Below, piece by piece: positions 48,802 to 58,452 of a stretch of 64,000 nt of DNA. Both the position numbers and the translations under genes were made by a program. Within the stretch, counting starts at the first letter, position 1. Every line of letters starts with the position of its first letter. The notes below the pieces were generated by a model. That model searched no databases and was not told the origin of the DNA. It worked only from the letters and a program-made list of their open reading frames with translations. The DNA is from Pseudorhodoferax sp965279475 (GTDB lineage Bacteria; Pseudomonadota; Gammaproteobacteria; Burkholderiales; Burkholderiaceae_C), in NCBI GenBank assembly GCA_965279475.1, contig CBDIIA010000003.1:868001-932000 (forward strand), written 5' to 3'.

Positions 48802-49586
48802 TCGACGTCGACCTGACGCTTTCCGTCACCGATGGGCGCCGCCGGTTCGATCTGGCTGCGCGCTTCGCGACCGACGTGGCGTTTGCCGCGCTGTACGGGC
48901 CATCGGGCTCGGGCAAGACCCTGACGCTGCAGGCCATCGCCGGTCTGCTGCGGCCGAGCGCCGGGCACATCCGGCTGAACGGCCGCACGCTGTACGACGC
49001 GGCGGCCGGCATCGACCTGGCGCCACCCGAGCGGCGCGTGGGTTACCTGTTCCAGCACTACGCGCTGTTCCCGCATCTGTCGGTGCGCGACAACGTGGCC
49101 TTCGGGCTGACCTCGTGGCGCAGCCGGCGCCTGTCGGCCGAGCAGGCCCGGCATGTGGATGCGCTGCTGGCCAGTTTCGACCTGAAGGCGCTGGCCGACA
49201 GCCGGCCGGCCACGCTGTCGGGCGGCCAGCAGCAACGCGTGGCGCTGGCCCGTGCGCTGGCCTGCCAGCCGCAGGTGTTGCTGCTCGACGAGCCTTTTGC
49301 GTCGCTGAACCCGATGCTGCGCGACAGCCTGCGCAAGGAGCTGGCACAGGCGCGCCGCGACTGGGGCATTCCGGCACTGATGATCACGCACGACGTCGAA
49401 GACGTGCTGGCGCTGGCCGACGTGGCCTTCGTCTACGCCGGTGGCCAGGTGGCGCGCGAGGTCGACCTGCGTGATGGCAGTGCACGGGTGCTGGCGCGCC
49501 GCGACCTCAGCGGTGTGGAGTCGCCGGCCGAGACACCGCTGCGGCAGAAACTGCAGCAGCTGCTGATGGGCACGGGCGAGGGGTGA
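48798..49586 (+). CDS. modC: Molybdate ABC transporter ATP-binding protein ModC, short form
   Basis: The 262-residue ATPase has Walker A GPSGSGKT (about 34-41), Q-loop YLFQHYALFPH, signature LSGGQQQRVALARALA and Walker B VLLLDEPFASLN. It follows modB by a four-base overlap. E. coli ModC is about 350 residues because of a C-terminal MOP domain; this protein stops just after the ATPase core, so the regulatory molybdate-binding domain is missing. Together with the domain-less ModE it suggests an operon with no on-board molybdate sensor. Confidence 0.9.
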   Translation: MIDVDLTLSVTDGRRRFDLAARFATDVAFAALYGPSGSGKTLTLQAIAGLLRPSAGHIRLNGRTLYDAAAGIDLAPPERRVGYLFQHYALFPHLSVRDNVAFGLTSWRSRRLSAEQARHVDALLASFDLKALADSRPATLSGGQQQRVALARALACQPQVLLLDEPFASLNPMLRDSLRKELAQARRDWGIPALMITHDVEDVLALADVAFVYAGGQVAREVDLRDGSARVLARRDLSGVESPAETPLRQKLQQLLMGTGEG

Positions 49587-49592
49587 CCCGGT

Positions 49593-50378
49593 TCAGCGCG
49601 TCGGCGGTGCTGCTGCCGGCTCGGACGCCGGCGGCAATGGCGGTGACGCTGGCGCAGGAGCGGGCGGCGCGCCATAGACTGTGCCGGTGCCATCGCGTGC
49701 TCCCTTCCGGCCCAGCGCTTCCCAGGCGGTCTGCTGGCCGATCAGCTGGGCCAGGAACTCGATCTCTTCGTCGGTGTGGTTGATCGGCCGGGCCGGCGTG
49801 ATGGTGCGGCCGCCGACCGGCTCGACCTCGCCCCAGAACGACTGGTGGTAGTCCGACGTGGACACCACGCGGTCGGCACCGCCGACGAGTTCGACCGTGC
49901 CGTAGCAGTTGCACAGGTAGCTGCGGCCGTTGGGCGCCGCCTCGGCATAGACGCCGGTGCCGCGGATGCCGGCCGTGAGCGTGGGCGTGACGATCAGCCG
50001 GTTCGAGCCCTTGCCCCAGACGCTGGCGACGGCCCCGGTCACCAGCCGCAGCAGCGCCACCGCACTCAGCGATGCGCCACGCTCGACCGTCATGCGGCTG
50101 TTCTGCCGCAGCTGGATCGCGGTGTTGCCGATGACGAACACGAGGAAGGCGCCCGGGCCGGTGGCGATCCGGTCGCCGGTCTGGATGGACTGCCCGTCGC
50201 GCAACGCCTGGCCGTTCAGCAGCACATCGCCGATGCGCTGCACGACATTGCTGCGGGCCTGCGCCAGCGCCGCGCCGAAGCCGCCGAGCGCGGCCCACGC
50301 GGCGGCGGCCTGCACCACGCTGCGGCGCCGGTGCCAGAAGACTTCGTCCTCGGTGCGGCCGGCGAGCGTGTGGCGCAT
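49593..50378 (-). CDS. FecR-domain protein
   Basis: The 261-residue protein has an export signal with several arginines (HRRRSVVQAAAAWAALGGFGAALAQA), possibly Tat-type, and a FecR-type beta domain: GDVLLNGQALRDGQSIQTGDRIATGPGAFLVFVIGNTAIQLRQNSRM region (about 50-97) and TPTLTAGIRGTGVYAEA. FecR domains are found in sigma-regulators and in secreted structural proteins; no sigma factor is adjacent. A proline/alanine-rich tail follows residue 230. It lies 11 bases downstream of the membrane protein gene, and it is convergent with modC. Confidence 0.8.
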   Translation of the reverse strand: MRHTLAGRTEDEVFWHRRRSVVQAAAAWAALGGFGAALAQARSNVVQRIGDVLLNGQALRDGQSIQTGDRIATGPGAFLVFVIGNTAIQLRQNSRMTVERGASLSAVALLRLVTGAVASVWGKGSNRLIVTPTLTAGIRGTGVYAEAAPNGRSYLCNCYGTVELVGGADRVVSTSDYHQSFWGEVEPVGGRTITPARPINHTDEEIEFLAQLIGQQTAWEALGRKGARDGTGTVYGAPPAPAPASPPLPPASEPAAAPPTR

Positions 50379-50389
50379 GGTGTGGCCTT

Positions 50390-51136
50390 TCAGCCCTGTG
50401 GTGCGGGCTCGGCGGCGACGAAACTGTCGCGGAACGTGAAGTAGAGCGAGCTGGACATCATCGCCGCCATCAGGAACGCGAAGGGCAGCATCGCCACACT
50501 GGCCATCTGCGCGTTGCCGGTGAAGGTGGCCGCCAGCGCGAGCACCATGCCGAGCACCGTGACCAGCACGCCCCAGGCGGCGCCGTAGACCAGGAACGCG
50601 CCCGCGTTGCGCAGGCAGGCGACCACGCTGAAGAACAGGCTCTTCACCGGTGTCACGCCGTGCCAGTGCACCAGCGCCGGCGCATGCCAGAACATCAGGA
50701 AGATCGGCAGGTGCAGCAGCAGCGTCCACAGCACGGCGGGGTTGACCTGCGGGCCGTTGGTGGTCTGCGGCACGGCGGGCACCAACACGTTGACCAGGGT
50801 CGACACCAGCAGCGACAGCACGGTGTAGATCACGCCCAGCAGCAGCATCGCGCGCAGGCGCTGGCGCCCGGCGCGGAAGGCGCTGACCAGCACCGTCGGC
50901 ATCGGGAAGCGCCCGCGCGAGGCCTCCTGCGTCGCGGCCATCAGGCCCAGCGTGCTGGCAGGCACCAGCACACCGGCCAGCACGATGCCGACCAGCGGGA
51001 TCTGCGAGGCCACCAGCATGAAGGCCATGTACATGAAGAACAGGCCGATCAGCGCCAGCGGCTGCTTGAAGAAGGTGCGCACGCCTTCGCGCACCCACGC
51101 CAGGCCGGTACGGGCAGGGACGACGTTGAGTTTCAT
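50390..51136 (-). CDS. Multi-pass membrane protein, BPSS1780-like, unknown function
   Basis: The 248-residue protein has six likely membrane helices and begins MKLNVVPARTGLAWVREGVRTFFKQPLAL, the start of the BPSS1780-type membrane proteins that are found beside thrB and polA in Burkholderiales. No enzymatic motif is evident. Its start overlaps the thrB stop (ATGA, 51133-51136), so it is translationally coupled to homoserine kinase. Confidence 0.8.
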   Translation of the reverse strand: MKLNVVPARTGLAWVREGVRTFFKQPLALIGLFFMYMAFMLVASQIPLVGIVLAGVLVPASTLGLMAATQEASRGRFPMPTVLVSAFRAGRQRLRAMLLLGVIYTVLSLLVSTLVNVLVPAVPQTTNGPQVNPAVLWTLLLHLPIFLMFWHAPALVHWHGVTPVKSLFFSVVACLRNAGAFLVYGAAWGVLVTVLGMVLALAATFTGNAQMASVAMLPFAFLMAAMMSSSLYFTFRDSFVAAEPAPQG

Positions 51137-52098
51137 CGTGCCACCACCGGATGCGCGATGCGTTCGCGCAGCACGCGTTCGAAGTGCCCGGGGTCGTGGG
51201 CCTTCAGCATCGACGCCTCGCGCGGCAGGTGGAAGTCCCACAGCCTGGAGATCCAGAAGCGCAGCGCGCCGGCGCGCTGCATCGCGGGCAGCAACTGGCG
51301 CTCGGCCCCGGTCAGCCGGCGCACGCCCTCGTAGGCGGCGAGCAGCGCGGTGCTGCGTGCGGCATCAGCGCTGCCCCGGTCGAGGTCGATGCACCAGTCG
51401 TTCAGGCACACCGCCAGGTCGAACAGGAAGGTATCGATGCCGGCGAAGTAGAAGTCGAAGAAGCCCGTCAGCACCGGCGTGTCGCCTGCCTGGTCGAACA
51501 TCACGTTGTCGCGGAACAGGTCGGCGTGCACGGTGCCGCGCGGCAGCGCCGCGTACGCCGAATCGGCGGCCACGTGGTTCTGGTAGGCCAGCTCGCTCTG
51601 CAGCAGTTGCGCCTGGTGCGGCGCGAGGAAGGGCATCACCACCGGCGCGGTCTCGTTCCACCATGGCAGGCCGCGCAGGTTGGGCTGGCTGCGGTCGAAG
51701 TCGCGGCCGGCCAGGTGCAAACGCGCCAGCATCTCGCCGACGGCGGCGCAGTGCACGGCGGTGGGGGCCAGCTCGCTGCGGCCGGCCAGGCGGTTCACCA
51801 GCGCGGCCGGCTTGCCGTGGACGCGGTGCAGGATCTCGCCCTTGCTGTCGGCAAACGGGTCGGGCACCGGGATGCCGCGCTGCGCCAGGTGCTTCATCAG
51901 GTGCAGGTAGAACGGCAGCTGCGCGAAGCCGAGCCGCTCGAACAGCGTCAGCACGTGCTCGCCGCTGTCGCTGGTGACGAAGTAGTTGGTGTTCTCGATG
52001 CCGCCTTCGATGCCGCGCAGCGCGCGCAGTGCGCCCAGTCCCAGCTGGGCCAGCAGTGCCTGGGCTTCGTCAGTCGAGACTTCGGTGAAGACGGCCAT
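51133..52098 (-). CDS. thrB: Homoserine kinase ThrB (aminoglycoside-phosphotransferase-fold type)
   Basis: The 321-residue protein matches the APH-fold homoserine kinase of beta- and many other proteobacteria: MAVFTEVSTDEAQALLAQLGLG start, GIEGGIENTNYFVTSDSG nucleotide-binding region, and the catalytic HADLFRDNVMF loop (about 190-200) with FFDFYFAGIDTFLFDLAV metal-binding segment. It phosphorylates homoserine for threonine synthesis. The two genes on either side (membrane protein and DUF2782-like protein) and polA form the usual neighbourhood. Confidence 0.95.
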   Translation of the reverse strand: MAVFTEVSTDEAQALLAQLGLGALRALRGIEGGIENTNYFVTSDSGEHVLTLFERLGFAQLPFYLHLMKHLAQRGIPVPDPFADSKGEILHRVHGKPAALVNRLAGRSELAPTAVHCAAVGEMLARLHLAGRDFDRSQPNLRGLPWWNETAPVVMPFLAPHQAQLLQSELAYQNHVAADSAYAALPRGTVHADLFRDNVMFDQAGDTPVLTGFFDFYFAGIDTFLFDLAVCLNDWCIDLDRGSADAARSTALLAAYEGVRRLTGAERQLLPAMQRAGALRFWISRLWDFHLPREASMLKAHDPGHFERVLRERIAHPVVAR

Positions 52099-52101
52099 CC
52101 G

Positions 52102-52455
52102 TCAGAAACCGAGCAGCTTCCAGACGCGCTGGCCGGAGTTGCCGGAGGCGCTGTCGCGCTCGCCGATCGGCCGGTTGCGCGCGCCGTTGGCCGGCACGAT
52201 CTCGTAGGCCGGCATCGCGCTGTTGAGCGGCTGCACGGTGATGCTCTGCGGCTCGCCGCCGTAGCGCACCTCGTCGATGCGGGAACCCTTGTCCTCGATG
52301 TGGATGTTCTCGATGCGCTTGTCGGCCCGCGACGGTGCGGCGGGCGTGTCGGGCAGGGCCGGCGCCACGCTGGCCGAGGGGGTCGCCGCTGGCGACTGGG
52401 CCCAGGCCGGCACCAGGCCGATGGAGCAGAAAAGGGTGAGCAGGAGGGCGCGCAT
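52102..52455 (-). CDS. Small secreted DUF2782-like protein
   Basis: The 117-residue protein has a signal peptide (LLLTLFCSIGLVPAWAQ) and a C-terminal domain with RIENIHIEDKGSRIDEVRYGGEPQSITVQPLNSAMPAYEIV, which fits the pattern of DUF2782, a small periplasmic family commonly next to polA/thrB. Its function is unknown. It is divergent from polA, 52 bases apart, and upstream of thrB by three bases. Confidence 0.75.
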   Translation of the reverse strand: MRALLLTLFCSIGLVPAWAQSPAATPSASVAPALPDTPAAPSRADKRIENIHIEDKGSRIDEVRYGGEPQSITVQPLNSAMPAYEIVPANGARNRPIGERDSASGNSGQRVWKLLGF

Positions 52456-52507
52456 GGAGCCATTGTAGGGCGGGCCCCGCGTGCTGCGCAGAAGGCACAA
52501 TGACCTG

Positions 52508-55321
52508 ATGAGCGACAAGAAAACCCTGCTGCTGGTCGACGGTTCCAGTTACCTGTACCGCGCCTTCCACGCGATGCCCGACCTGCGCGCCGTGCCGGGC
52601 GATCCGGCCAGCCCGGCCACCGGCGCCATCCGCGGCATGATCAACATGATGCAGTCGCTGCGCCGCGAGGTGCGCGCCGACTACGCCGCCTGCGTGTTCG
52701 ACGCGCCCGGCAAGACCTTCCGCGACGACTGGTATCCCGACTACAAGGCCAACCGGTCGCCGATGCCCGACGACCTGCGCAGCCAGATCCCGCCGATCCA
52801 CGAGGTGGTGCGGCTGCTCGGCTGGCCGGTGCTGCACGTGCCGCTGGTGGAGGCCGACGACGTGATCGGCACGCTGGCCAAGACGGCGGCGCAGCAGGGC
52901 ATCGAGGTCATCGTGTCCAGCGGCGACAAGGACATGAGCCAGCTGGTCGACGAACACATCACCATCATCGACACGATGAACGGCAAAAAGCGCGACGTGG
53001 CCGGCGTCACGGCCGAGTTCGGCGTGCCGCCCTCGCTGATGGTCGACTACCAGACGCTGGTGGGCGACACCGTCGACAACGTGCCGGGCGTCGACAAGGT
53101 CGGCCCCAAGACCGCCGCCAAGTGGCTGCTGCAGTACGGCTCGCTGGACGAACTGGTGGCGCACGCCGACGAGGTGAAGGGCCAGGCCGGCGAGAACCTG
53201 CGCAAGGCGCTCGACTGGCTGCCGCAGGGCCGGCGCCTGGTGACCATCCGCACCGACTGCGACCTGAGCGAGTACATCGTCGGCCTGCCCGCGCTCGACG
53301 GCATCGCCATCGGCCCGCAGCAGGTCGATGCGCTCAAGGCCTTCTACGAAACCTACGGCTTCAAGAGCCTGGTGAAGACGCTCGAAGCGCACGCGGTGCC
53401 GCCGGAACTGATCGAGGAGAACAACCGCAAGAAGAAGAGCAAGCCGGGCGATGACGCCCCCGGCCTGTTCGACGAGCCGGTGGACAGCCTCGGCGACGAG
53501 GCCGCCGAGAAGGCCAGCAACCTCGCCTACGACACCGTGATGACCTGGGAACAGTTCGATGCCTGGCTGGCGAAGATCGAGGCCGCCGAGCTGGTGGCAG
53601 TCGACACCGAAACCACCTCGCTCGACGAGATGCGGGCCGAGATCGTCGGCCTGAGTTTCAGCGTGAAACCGGGCGAGGCCGCCTACATTCCGCTGACCCA
53701 CGACTATCCCGATGCACCCGTGCAGCTGCCACGCGACGAGGTGCTCGCGAAGCTCAAGCCCTGGCTCGAGAACGGCGCGAAGCACAAGCTCGGCCAGCAC
53801 GTGAAGTACGACCGCCACGTGTTCGCCAACCACGGCATCGAGGTGCAGGGCTATGCCCACGACACGATGCTGCAGAGTTATGTGCTCGAAGTGCACAAGC
53901 CGCACGGCCTGGCCAGCCTGGCCGAGCGCCACCTGGGCCGCAGCGGCATCGACTACGAGGATCTGTGCGGCAAGGGCGTGCACCAGATCAAGTTCAACCA
54001 GGTCGACATCGCCAAGGCGGCCGAGTATTCGTGCGAGGACAGCGACCAGACGCTCGACGTGCACCTGGCCCTGTGGCCGCAGCTGCAGGCCGATGCGCAA
54101 CTGCTGTTCATCTACCAGCTCGAGATGAAGAGCAGCGAATCACTCTTTCGCATCGAACGCAACGGCGTGCTGATCGACGCCCCCACGCTGGCCACGCAGA
54201 GCCACGAGCTGGGCACCCGCATCATGGCGTTGGAGCAGGAGGCCTACGAGCTGGCGGGCCAGCCGTTCAACCTGGGTTCGCCCAAGCAGATCGGCGAGAT
54301 CTTCTTCACCAAGCTCGGCCTGCCGGTGGTCAAGAAGACGCCGAGCGGCGCGCCCAGCACCGACGAAGAGGTGCTGGAGAAGCTGGCCGAAGACTACCCG
54401 CTGCCGGCCAAGATCCTGGAGCACCGCGGGCTGTCCAAACTCAAGGGCACCTACACCGACAAGCTGGGCCAGCTGGCGCTGCCGCGCACCGGGCGCGTGC
54501 ACACGCACTACGCGCAGGCCGTGGCGGTGACCGGGCGGCTCAGCAGCAACGATCCCAACCTGCAGAACATCCCGGTGAAGACGGCCGAAGGCCGGCGCGT
54601 GCGCGAGGCCTTCGTCGCGCCGCCGGGCAGCGTGATCGCCAGCGCCGACTACTCGCAGATCGAGCTGCGCATCATGGCCCACCTGAGCGGCGACGCCTCG
54701 CTGCTGCGTGCCTTCACCGACGGCATCGACGTACACCGCGCCACGGCCGCCGAGGTGTTCGGCGGCACGCCCGAGCAGGTGTCGAGCGAGCACCGGCGTT
54801 ATGCCAAGGTGATCAACTTCGGCCTGATCTACGGCATGAGCAGCTTCGGCCTGGCGAAGAACCTGGGCATCGAGACCAAGGCCGCGGCGGCCTACATCGA
54901 GCGCTACTTTGCGCGCTACCCGGGCGTGAAGGCCTACATGGACCAGACGCGCCAGTCGGCCAAGGAGAAGGGCTACGTCGAGACCGTGTTCGGCCGTAGG
55001 TTGCAGCTCCCAGGTATCCAAGGAGAGAAAGGGCCGCGCCTTGCTGCCCTTGAGCGCGCGGCCATCAACGCACCGATGCAGGGCACGGCGGCCGACCTGA
55101 TCAAGCTGTCGATGAACAAGGTGCAGGACGTGCTCGACGCCGAGGGCCGCGGCACGAAGATGATCATGCAGGTGCACGACGAACTGGTGTTCGAGGTGCC
55201 CGAGGCCGAGGTCGAATGGCTGCGGGTCGAGATCCCGCGCCTGATGGCCGGCGTGGCCGAACTCAAGGTGCCGCTGCTGGCCGAGATCGGTGTAGGGCCG
55301 AACTGGGACAAGGCGCACTGA
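52508..55321 (+). CDS. polA: DNA polymerase I
   Basis: The 937-residue protein has all three PolI modules. The 5'-3' exonuclease (1-300) shows LLVDGSSYLYRAFHA and VFDAPGKTFRDDWYPDYKANR. The 3'-5' exonuclease (about 350-530) keeps its first acidic pair in VDTETTSLDEM, so proofreading is likely. The polymerase (about 540-937) has motif A ADYSQIELRIMAHLS, motif B with YAKVINFGLIYGMSSFGLA and motif C VHDELVFEVP. It removes RNA primers and fills gaps. ATG 52508 (MSDKKTLLLVDGSS) is the standard start. Confidence 0.97.
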   Translation: MSDKKTLLLVDGSSYLYRAFHAMPDLRAVPGDPASPATGAIRGMINMMQSLRREVRADYAACVFDAPGKTFRDDWYPDYKANRSPMPDDLRSQIPPIHEVVRLLGWPVLHVPLVEADDVIGTLAKTAAQQGIEVIVSSGDKDMSQLVDEHITIIDTMNGKKRDVAGVTAEFGVPPSLMVDYQTLVGDTVDNVPGVDKVGPKTAAKWLLQYGSLDELVAHADEVKGQAGENLRKALDWLPQGRRLVTIRTDCDLSEYIVGLPALDGIAIGPQQVDALKAFYETYGFKSLVKTLEAHAVPPELIEENNRKKKSKPGDDAPGLFDEPVDSLGDEAAEKASNLAYDTVMTWEQFDAWLAKIEAAELVAVDTETTSLDEMRAEIVGLSFSVKPGEAAYIPLTHDYPDAPVQLPRDEVLAKLKPWLENGAKHKLGQHVKYDRHVFANHGIEVQGYAHDTMLQSYVLEVHKPHGLASLAERHLGRSGIDYEDLCGKGVHQIKFNQVDIAKAAEYSCEDSDQTLDVHLALWPQLQADAQLLFIYQLEMKSSESLFRIERNGVLIDAPTLATQSHELGTRIMALEQEAYELAGQPFNLGSPKQIGEIFFTKLGLPVVKKTPSGAPSTDEEVLEKLAEDYPLPAKILEHRGLSKLKGTYTDKLGQLALPRTGRVHTHYAQAVAVTGRLSSNDPNLQNIPVKTAEGRRVREAFVAPPGSVIASADYSQIELRIMAHLSGDASLLRAFTDGIDVHRATAAEVFGGTPEQVSSEHRRYAKVINFGLIYGMSSFGLAKNLGIETKAAAAYIERYFARYPGVKAYMDQTRQSAKEKGYVETVFGRRLQLPGIQGEKGPRLAALERAAINAPMQGTAADLIKLSMNKVQDVLDAEGRGTKMIMQVHDELVFEVPEAEVEWLRVEIPRLMAGVAELKVPLLAEIGVGPNWDKAH

Positions 55322-55331
55322 GGGTACGTCG

Positions 55332-57695
55332 TCAATCTGTCATGGGCTCCTGGGCAACGGGCAGCAGCCGCTGCGTGGCAAAGGCCTGGACCGCCTCCAT
55401 CCGCAGAGGACGGGCGAAGTGATAACCCTGGCCGTTGGTACAGCCCAACTGTGTCAGTAGAGCGGCTTGCTCCGCGGTTTCGATGCCTTCGGCCGTGGTC
55501 TCCATCCGCAGGGCTCCGGCCAGGTGGATCACCGAGCGCACGATGGCCTCGGATTCGGGATTTTCGTGAACCGTCATCACGAAGGTGCGGTCAATCTTGA
55601 GCTTGTGGAAAGGAAAGCTGCGCAGGTAGGCCAGAGACGAGTAGCCTGTCCCAAAGTCGTCCAGTGCGATGCGAACGCCCGCCGCGCGCAGGCGATGCAA
55701 CGCGGTCAACACGTCATCGGTGTCCCGCAAGAACACCGATTCGGTGATCTCGAGCTCCAGTCGCTGGGCAGGCAGGGTGCTGCGCGCCAGTACCTCAAGG
55801 ATCTTGTCGACCAGCAGGTCGTCGTCGAACTGGCAGGCCGACAGGTTGACGGCCACCAGTAGCCCGGGCGGTAAGTGGCAGGCCGCGGCGCAGGCAGTTT
55901 CCAACACCCATAAGCCGATGTCGCTGATCAATCCTGCTTCCTCGGCGACGGGGATGAACTCTGCCGGCGATACCTCGCCAAAGCACGGACTTGACCAACG
56001 CAACAGGGCCTCGACCCCTGTGACCTGGTTCGTTTGCAACGCGATCTGCGGCTGGTACACCAGGTGCATGGCGTTCTGCGAAAGGGCCTGGCGCAAGCCG
56101 TCTTCCAGGTCAATGCGGCGCTGGGCTTTTTCATCCATGGCGATGGAGAAGAACTGCGCCTGCCGCCCGCCGCGTGCCTTGGCTTCAAACAGGGCCAGGT
56201 CTGCGTGGTGCAGGATGGTGTCGGGTTCGCGGCCGTCGCGCGGCAGGTAGGCGATGCCCATGCTGGTGTGCGGCGTGAAGCTGATGCCCGCAAGGTCGCA
56301 GGGCAATTCGATGGCCTGCATGAGCCGGGCGGCGAAACCGCTGGCTTCTTCCACCTCGTCGACGCCGTCAAGCAGGATGGCGAACTCGTCGCCCCCCAAC
56401 CGGGCCACCAGGTCGCGGCTGCGTATGGTGCTGGTCATGCGCTGTGCCACGGTCTTCAGCAGCAGGTCGCCATTGGCGTGGCCATACGCGTCGTTGACGC
56501 GTTTGAAGTTGTCCATGTCGATGCACAGCAGCGCGGCGCTGCCATCGTTCGCGCACAGTTGCTGCAGGCGGTGCTGGAAATGGCGGCGATTGGCCAGCCC
56601 CGTCAGCGCATCGAAGTGCGCAAGGCGGTGCATCTCGTCTTCGGCACGCTTGCGGTCGGTGACATCGGCGCCCACGCCGCGCCAGCCGGGCGCGCCCTGG
56701 GCGCCGTCGCCATCGCCGCCCTGGCGCAACGGCTTGGCAGTCAACGCCCACCAGCGCAGCGTGCCGCCGATGACCACGGGAACCAGCAAGTCGCGGAACG
56801 GCGAGGTGCTGGTCAGGGCCTTTTGCAACTGCCCAAGATAGATGCTGGCATCTGGGGGCGCCGTCGTGGACGCCCGGTGGGTGCGGCCTATCAGTGTGGT
56901 CAGGCCAAGTTCGACGTCGTGTTGCGGGTCGAACTGCAGGGCCCGTTTGAGCCGTTCGGAGGCGTGGGTCAGCCGGCCGCTGGTGGTCAGCTCCCACAAA
57001 AAGTCGCTGGAGTTTTCTTCGAAGTCGCGCAACAGCAGCCCGACGATCTGTTCCTTGTGCGCTGCGTCGGCCTCGGCCACCAACCGCAAGCCATAGGATC
57101 TGGCCATCGTCTGCACCGACGCCAGCACGACCAGGCTGTAGATCATCAGCAGGTACAGCAGGATTTCCGCCCCCGGCAAGCTGGTGCGCAGCAGGCCGGC
57201 CACGGATCCGAGCGTCATGGCCAGCACATAGGCAATGGCCGCCGTAGGCACCGTGACAAGTGCAAAACCGCCTGCGCAAATCATGCCGCAGGAGATGGTG
57301 ATCAGCATCTGCTGGTCTTGCACGGCCACATTCGACAGCAGGAGTGCCGGCAGCAGCCCCCACAGCGTCCCCAGGATCAGTGCGTGCCGGACTGCCCGCT
57401 GCATGGCGTGGGGTGAAGCCGTTTGCCGGGCGCTCCGGCGCCGGGCGCGGTACCACGCTGCGACGCCCTGGCAGGCAATCAACAGCAGTGCCAGCAGCCA
57501 AGCCCACAGCCAGGGAGACTGCGCGGCCAGGCGGTACATGACGAAGCTGGCGTTGAACAGGTTGACCAGCATGGCCAGCGGCGTGAGCCGCAGCATGGCA
57601 TGGAGCTGCTTGGCTCGGAAGCTGGCCGCCAGCTGCTCATCGGCTTCATACGGGGCCAGTTGGCGGCGCAAGCGGGGGAGAAGCTCAGAAGACAT
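55332..57695 (-). CDS. Membrane-bound GGDEF-EAL protein (cyclic-di-GMP turnover)
   Basis: The 787-residue protein has an N-terminal membrane region of about six helices (residues 25-200), a PAS-like segment, then a GGDEF domain with RLGGDEFAILLDG (near 433), followed by an EAL domain: GVEALLRW, ELEITESVFLRD, LDDFGTGYSSLAYLRSFPFHKLKIDRTFV and TTAEGIET. Both the GGDEF and EAL catalytic motifs look intact, so net activity could go either way. The gene has clearly less GC-biased codon use than polA. ATG 57695 is chosen; upstream in-frame ATGs exist within a repeated CACGCGTGCAAT segment. Confidence 0.92.
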   Translation of the reverse strand: MSSELLPRLRRQLAPYEADEQLAASFRAKQLHAMLRLTPLAMLVNLFNASFVMYRLAAQSPWLWAWLLALLLIACQGVAAWYRARRRSARQTASPHAMQRAVRHALILGTLWGLLPALLLSNVAVQDQQMLITISCGMICAGGFALVTVPTAAIAYVLAMTLGSVAGLLRTSLPGAEILLYLLMIYSLVVLASVQTMARSYGLRLVAEADAAHKEQIVGLLLRDFEENSSDFLWELTTSGRLTHASERLKRALQFDPQHDVELGLTTLIGRTHRASTTAPPDASIYLGQLQKALTSTSPFRDLLVPVVIGGTLRWWALTAKPLRQGGDGDGAQGAPGWRGVGADVTDRKRAEDEMHRLAHFDALTGLANRRHFQHRLQQLCANDGSAALLCIDMDNFKRVNDAYGHANGDLLLKTVAQRMTSTIRSRDLVARLGGDEFAILLDGVDEVEEASGFAARLMQAIELPCDLAGISFTPHTSMGIAYLPRDGREPDTILHHADLALFEAKARGGRQAQFFSIAMDEKAQRRIDLEDGLRQALSQNAMHLVYQPQIALQTNQVTGVEALLRWSSPCFGEVSPAEFIPVAEEAGLISDIGLWVLETACAAACHLPPGLLVAVNLSACQFDDDLLVDKILEVLARSTLPAQRLELEITESVFLRDTDDVLTALHRLRAAGVRIALDDFGTGYSSLAYLRSFPFHKLKIDRTFVMTVHENPESEAIVRSVIHLAGALRMETTAEGIETAEQAALLTQLGCTNGQGYHFARPLRMEAVQAFATQRLLPVAQEPMTD

Positions 57696-57704
57696 GGTGT
57701 CTTT

Positions 57705-57728
57705 CACGCGTGCAATCACGCGTGCAAT
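57705..57728. repeat. Two tandem 12-base direct repeats upstream of the GGDEF-EAL gene
   Basis: CACGCGTGCAAT occurs twice in a row directly upstream of the GGDEF-EAL start codon. CACGCGTG within each unit is itself palindromic, so it might be a regulator site, or a simple slippage duplication. Confidence 0.5.
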
Positions 57729-57966
57729 CGGTTGGACTGGGTTCACCTTGTTGCATCTGCAAACATTGTGGCAGCGTGAGGACGCATGCACCAGAGTGCG
57801 ATCACCCCCAACCGATGTGCGACGGCGCAGGCATCCACATCGTGCGCACGCGCCGCCCCCAAGTCACGACCGCGTCACAGAGCCGCGCCACACTGCCGAC
57901 AGAGATGCAACCCAGGCCTGCCGCCACGGCGGGGCGGCGGGTTCTTGTCGATCTGGAGAGGCAGGC

Positions 57967-58413
57967 GTGAAGAATCGAATGGGCAATGGCAGGCTGTGCC
58001 GCACCGCGGGGTGGGGACGGCGGGGGTTCACCCTGCTCGAGCTGCTGGTGGTGATCGTCATCATCGGCATGCTGGCCGCGTACGTCGGGCCCAAGTATTT
58101 CTCGCAGCTGAGCAAGTCCGAGGTCGAGCTGACGCGCGCGCAGATCGAGGCCTTCACGAAGGCGCTGGATTCGTTCCGGCTCGACGTCGGCCGTTACCCC
58201 ACCACCGAGGAAGGCCTGGGCGCGCTGGTGACCCAGCCGCCAGCCCTGGCCAAGTGGAACGGCCCGTACCTGGGCAAGGACGTGCCGCTCGACCCGTGGT
58301 CCCACCCGTACCAGTACCTGTCGCCCGGCAGCAAGCGCGAGTTCGCGATCATCTCGCTCGGCAAGGACGGGCAGGTGGGCGGCTCGGGTGTCGACGCCGA
58401 CATCGGCGAGTAG
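57967..58413 (+). CDS. gspG: Type II secretion major pseudopilin GspG
   Basis: The 148-residue protein has a type IV prepilin-type leader: basic N-terminus, cleavage after Gly20 in WGRRG, then FTLLELLVVIVIIGMLAAYVGP with Glu at +5. The rest follows the GspG pattern with ALDSFRLDVGRYPTTEEGLGALV, WNGPYLGKDVPLDPWSHPYQYLSPG and a short C-terminal loop. GspG forms the pseudopilus of type II secretion systems after cleavage by a prepilin peptidase (not seen here). GTG 57967 has GGAGAGG at good spacing; ATG 57979 is an alternative. Confidence 0.92.
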   Translation: MKNRMGNGRLCRTAGWGRRGFTLLELLVVIVIIGMLAAYVGPKYFSQLSKSEVELTRAQIEAFTKALDSFRLDVGRYPTTEEGLGALVTQPPALAKWNGPYLGKDVPLDPWSHPYQYLSPGSKREFAIISLGKDGQVGGSGVDADIGE

Positions 58414-58452
58414 CCGTCGCGCCGCTCGACCTTCCGGTTTCCGGTTCTCCCC

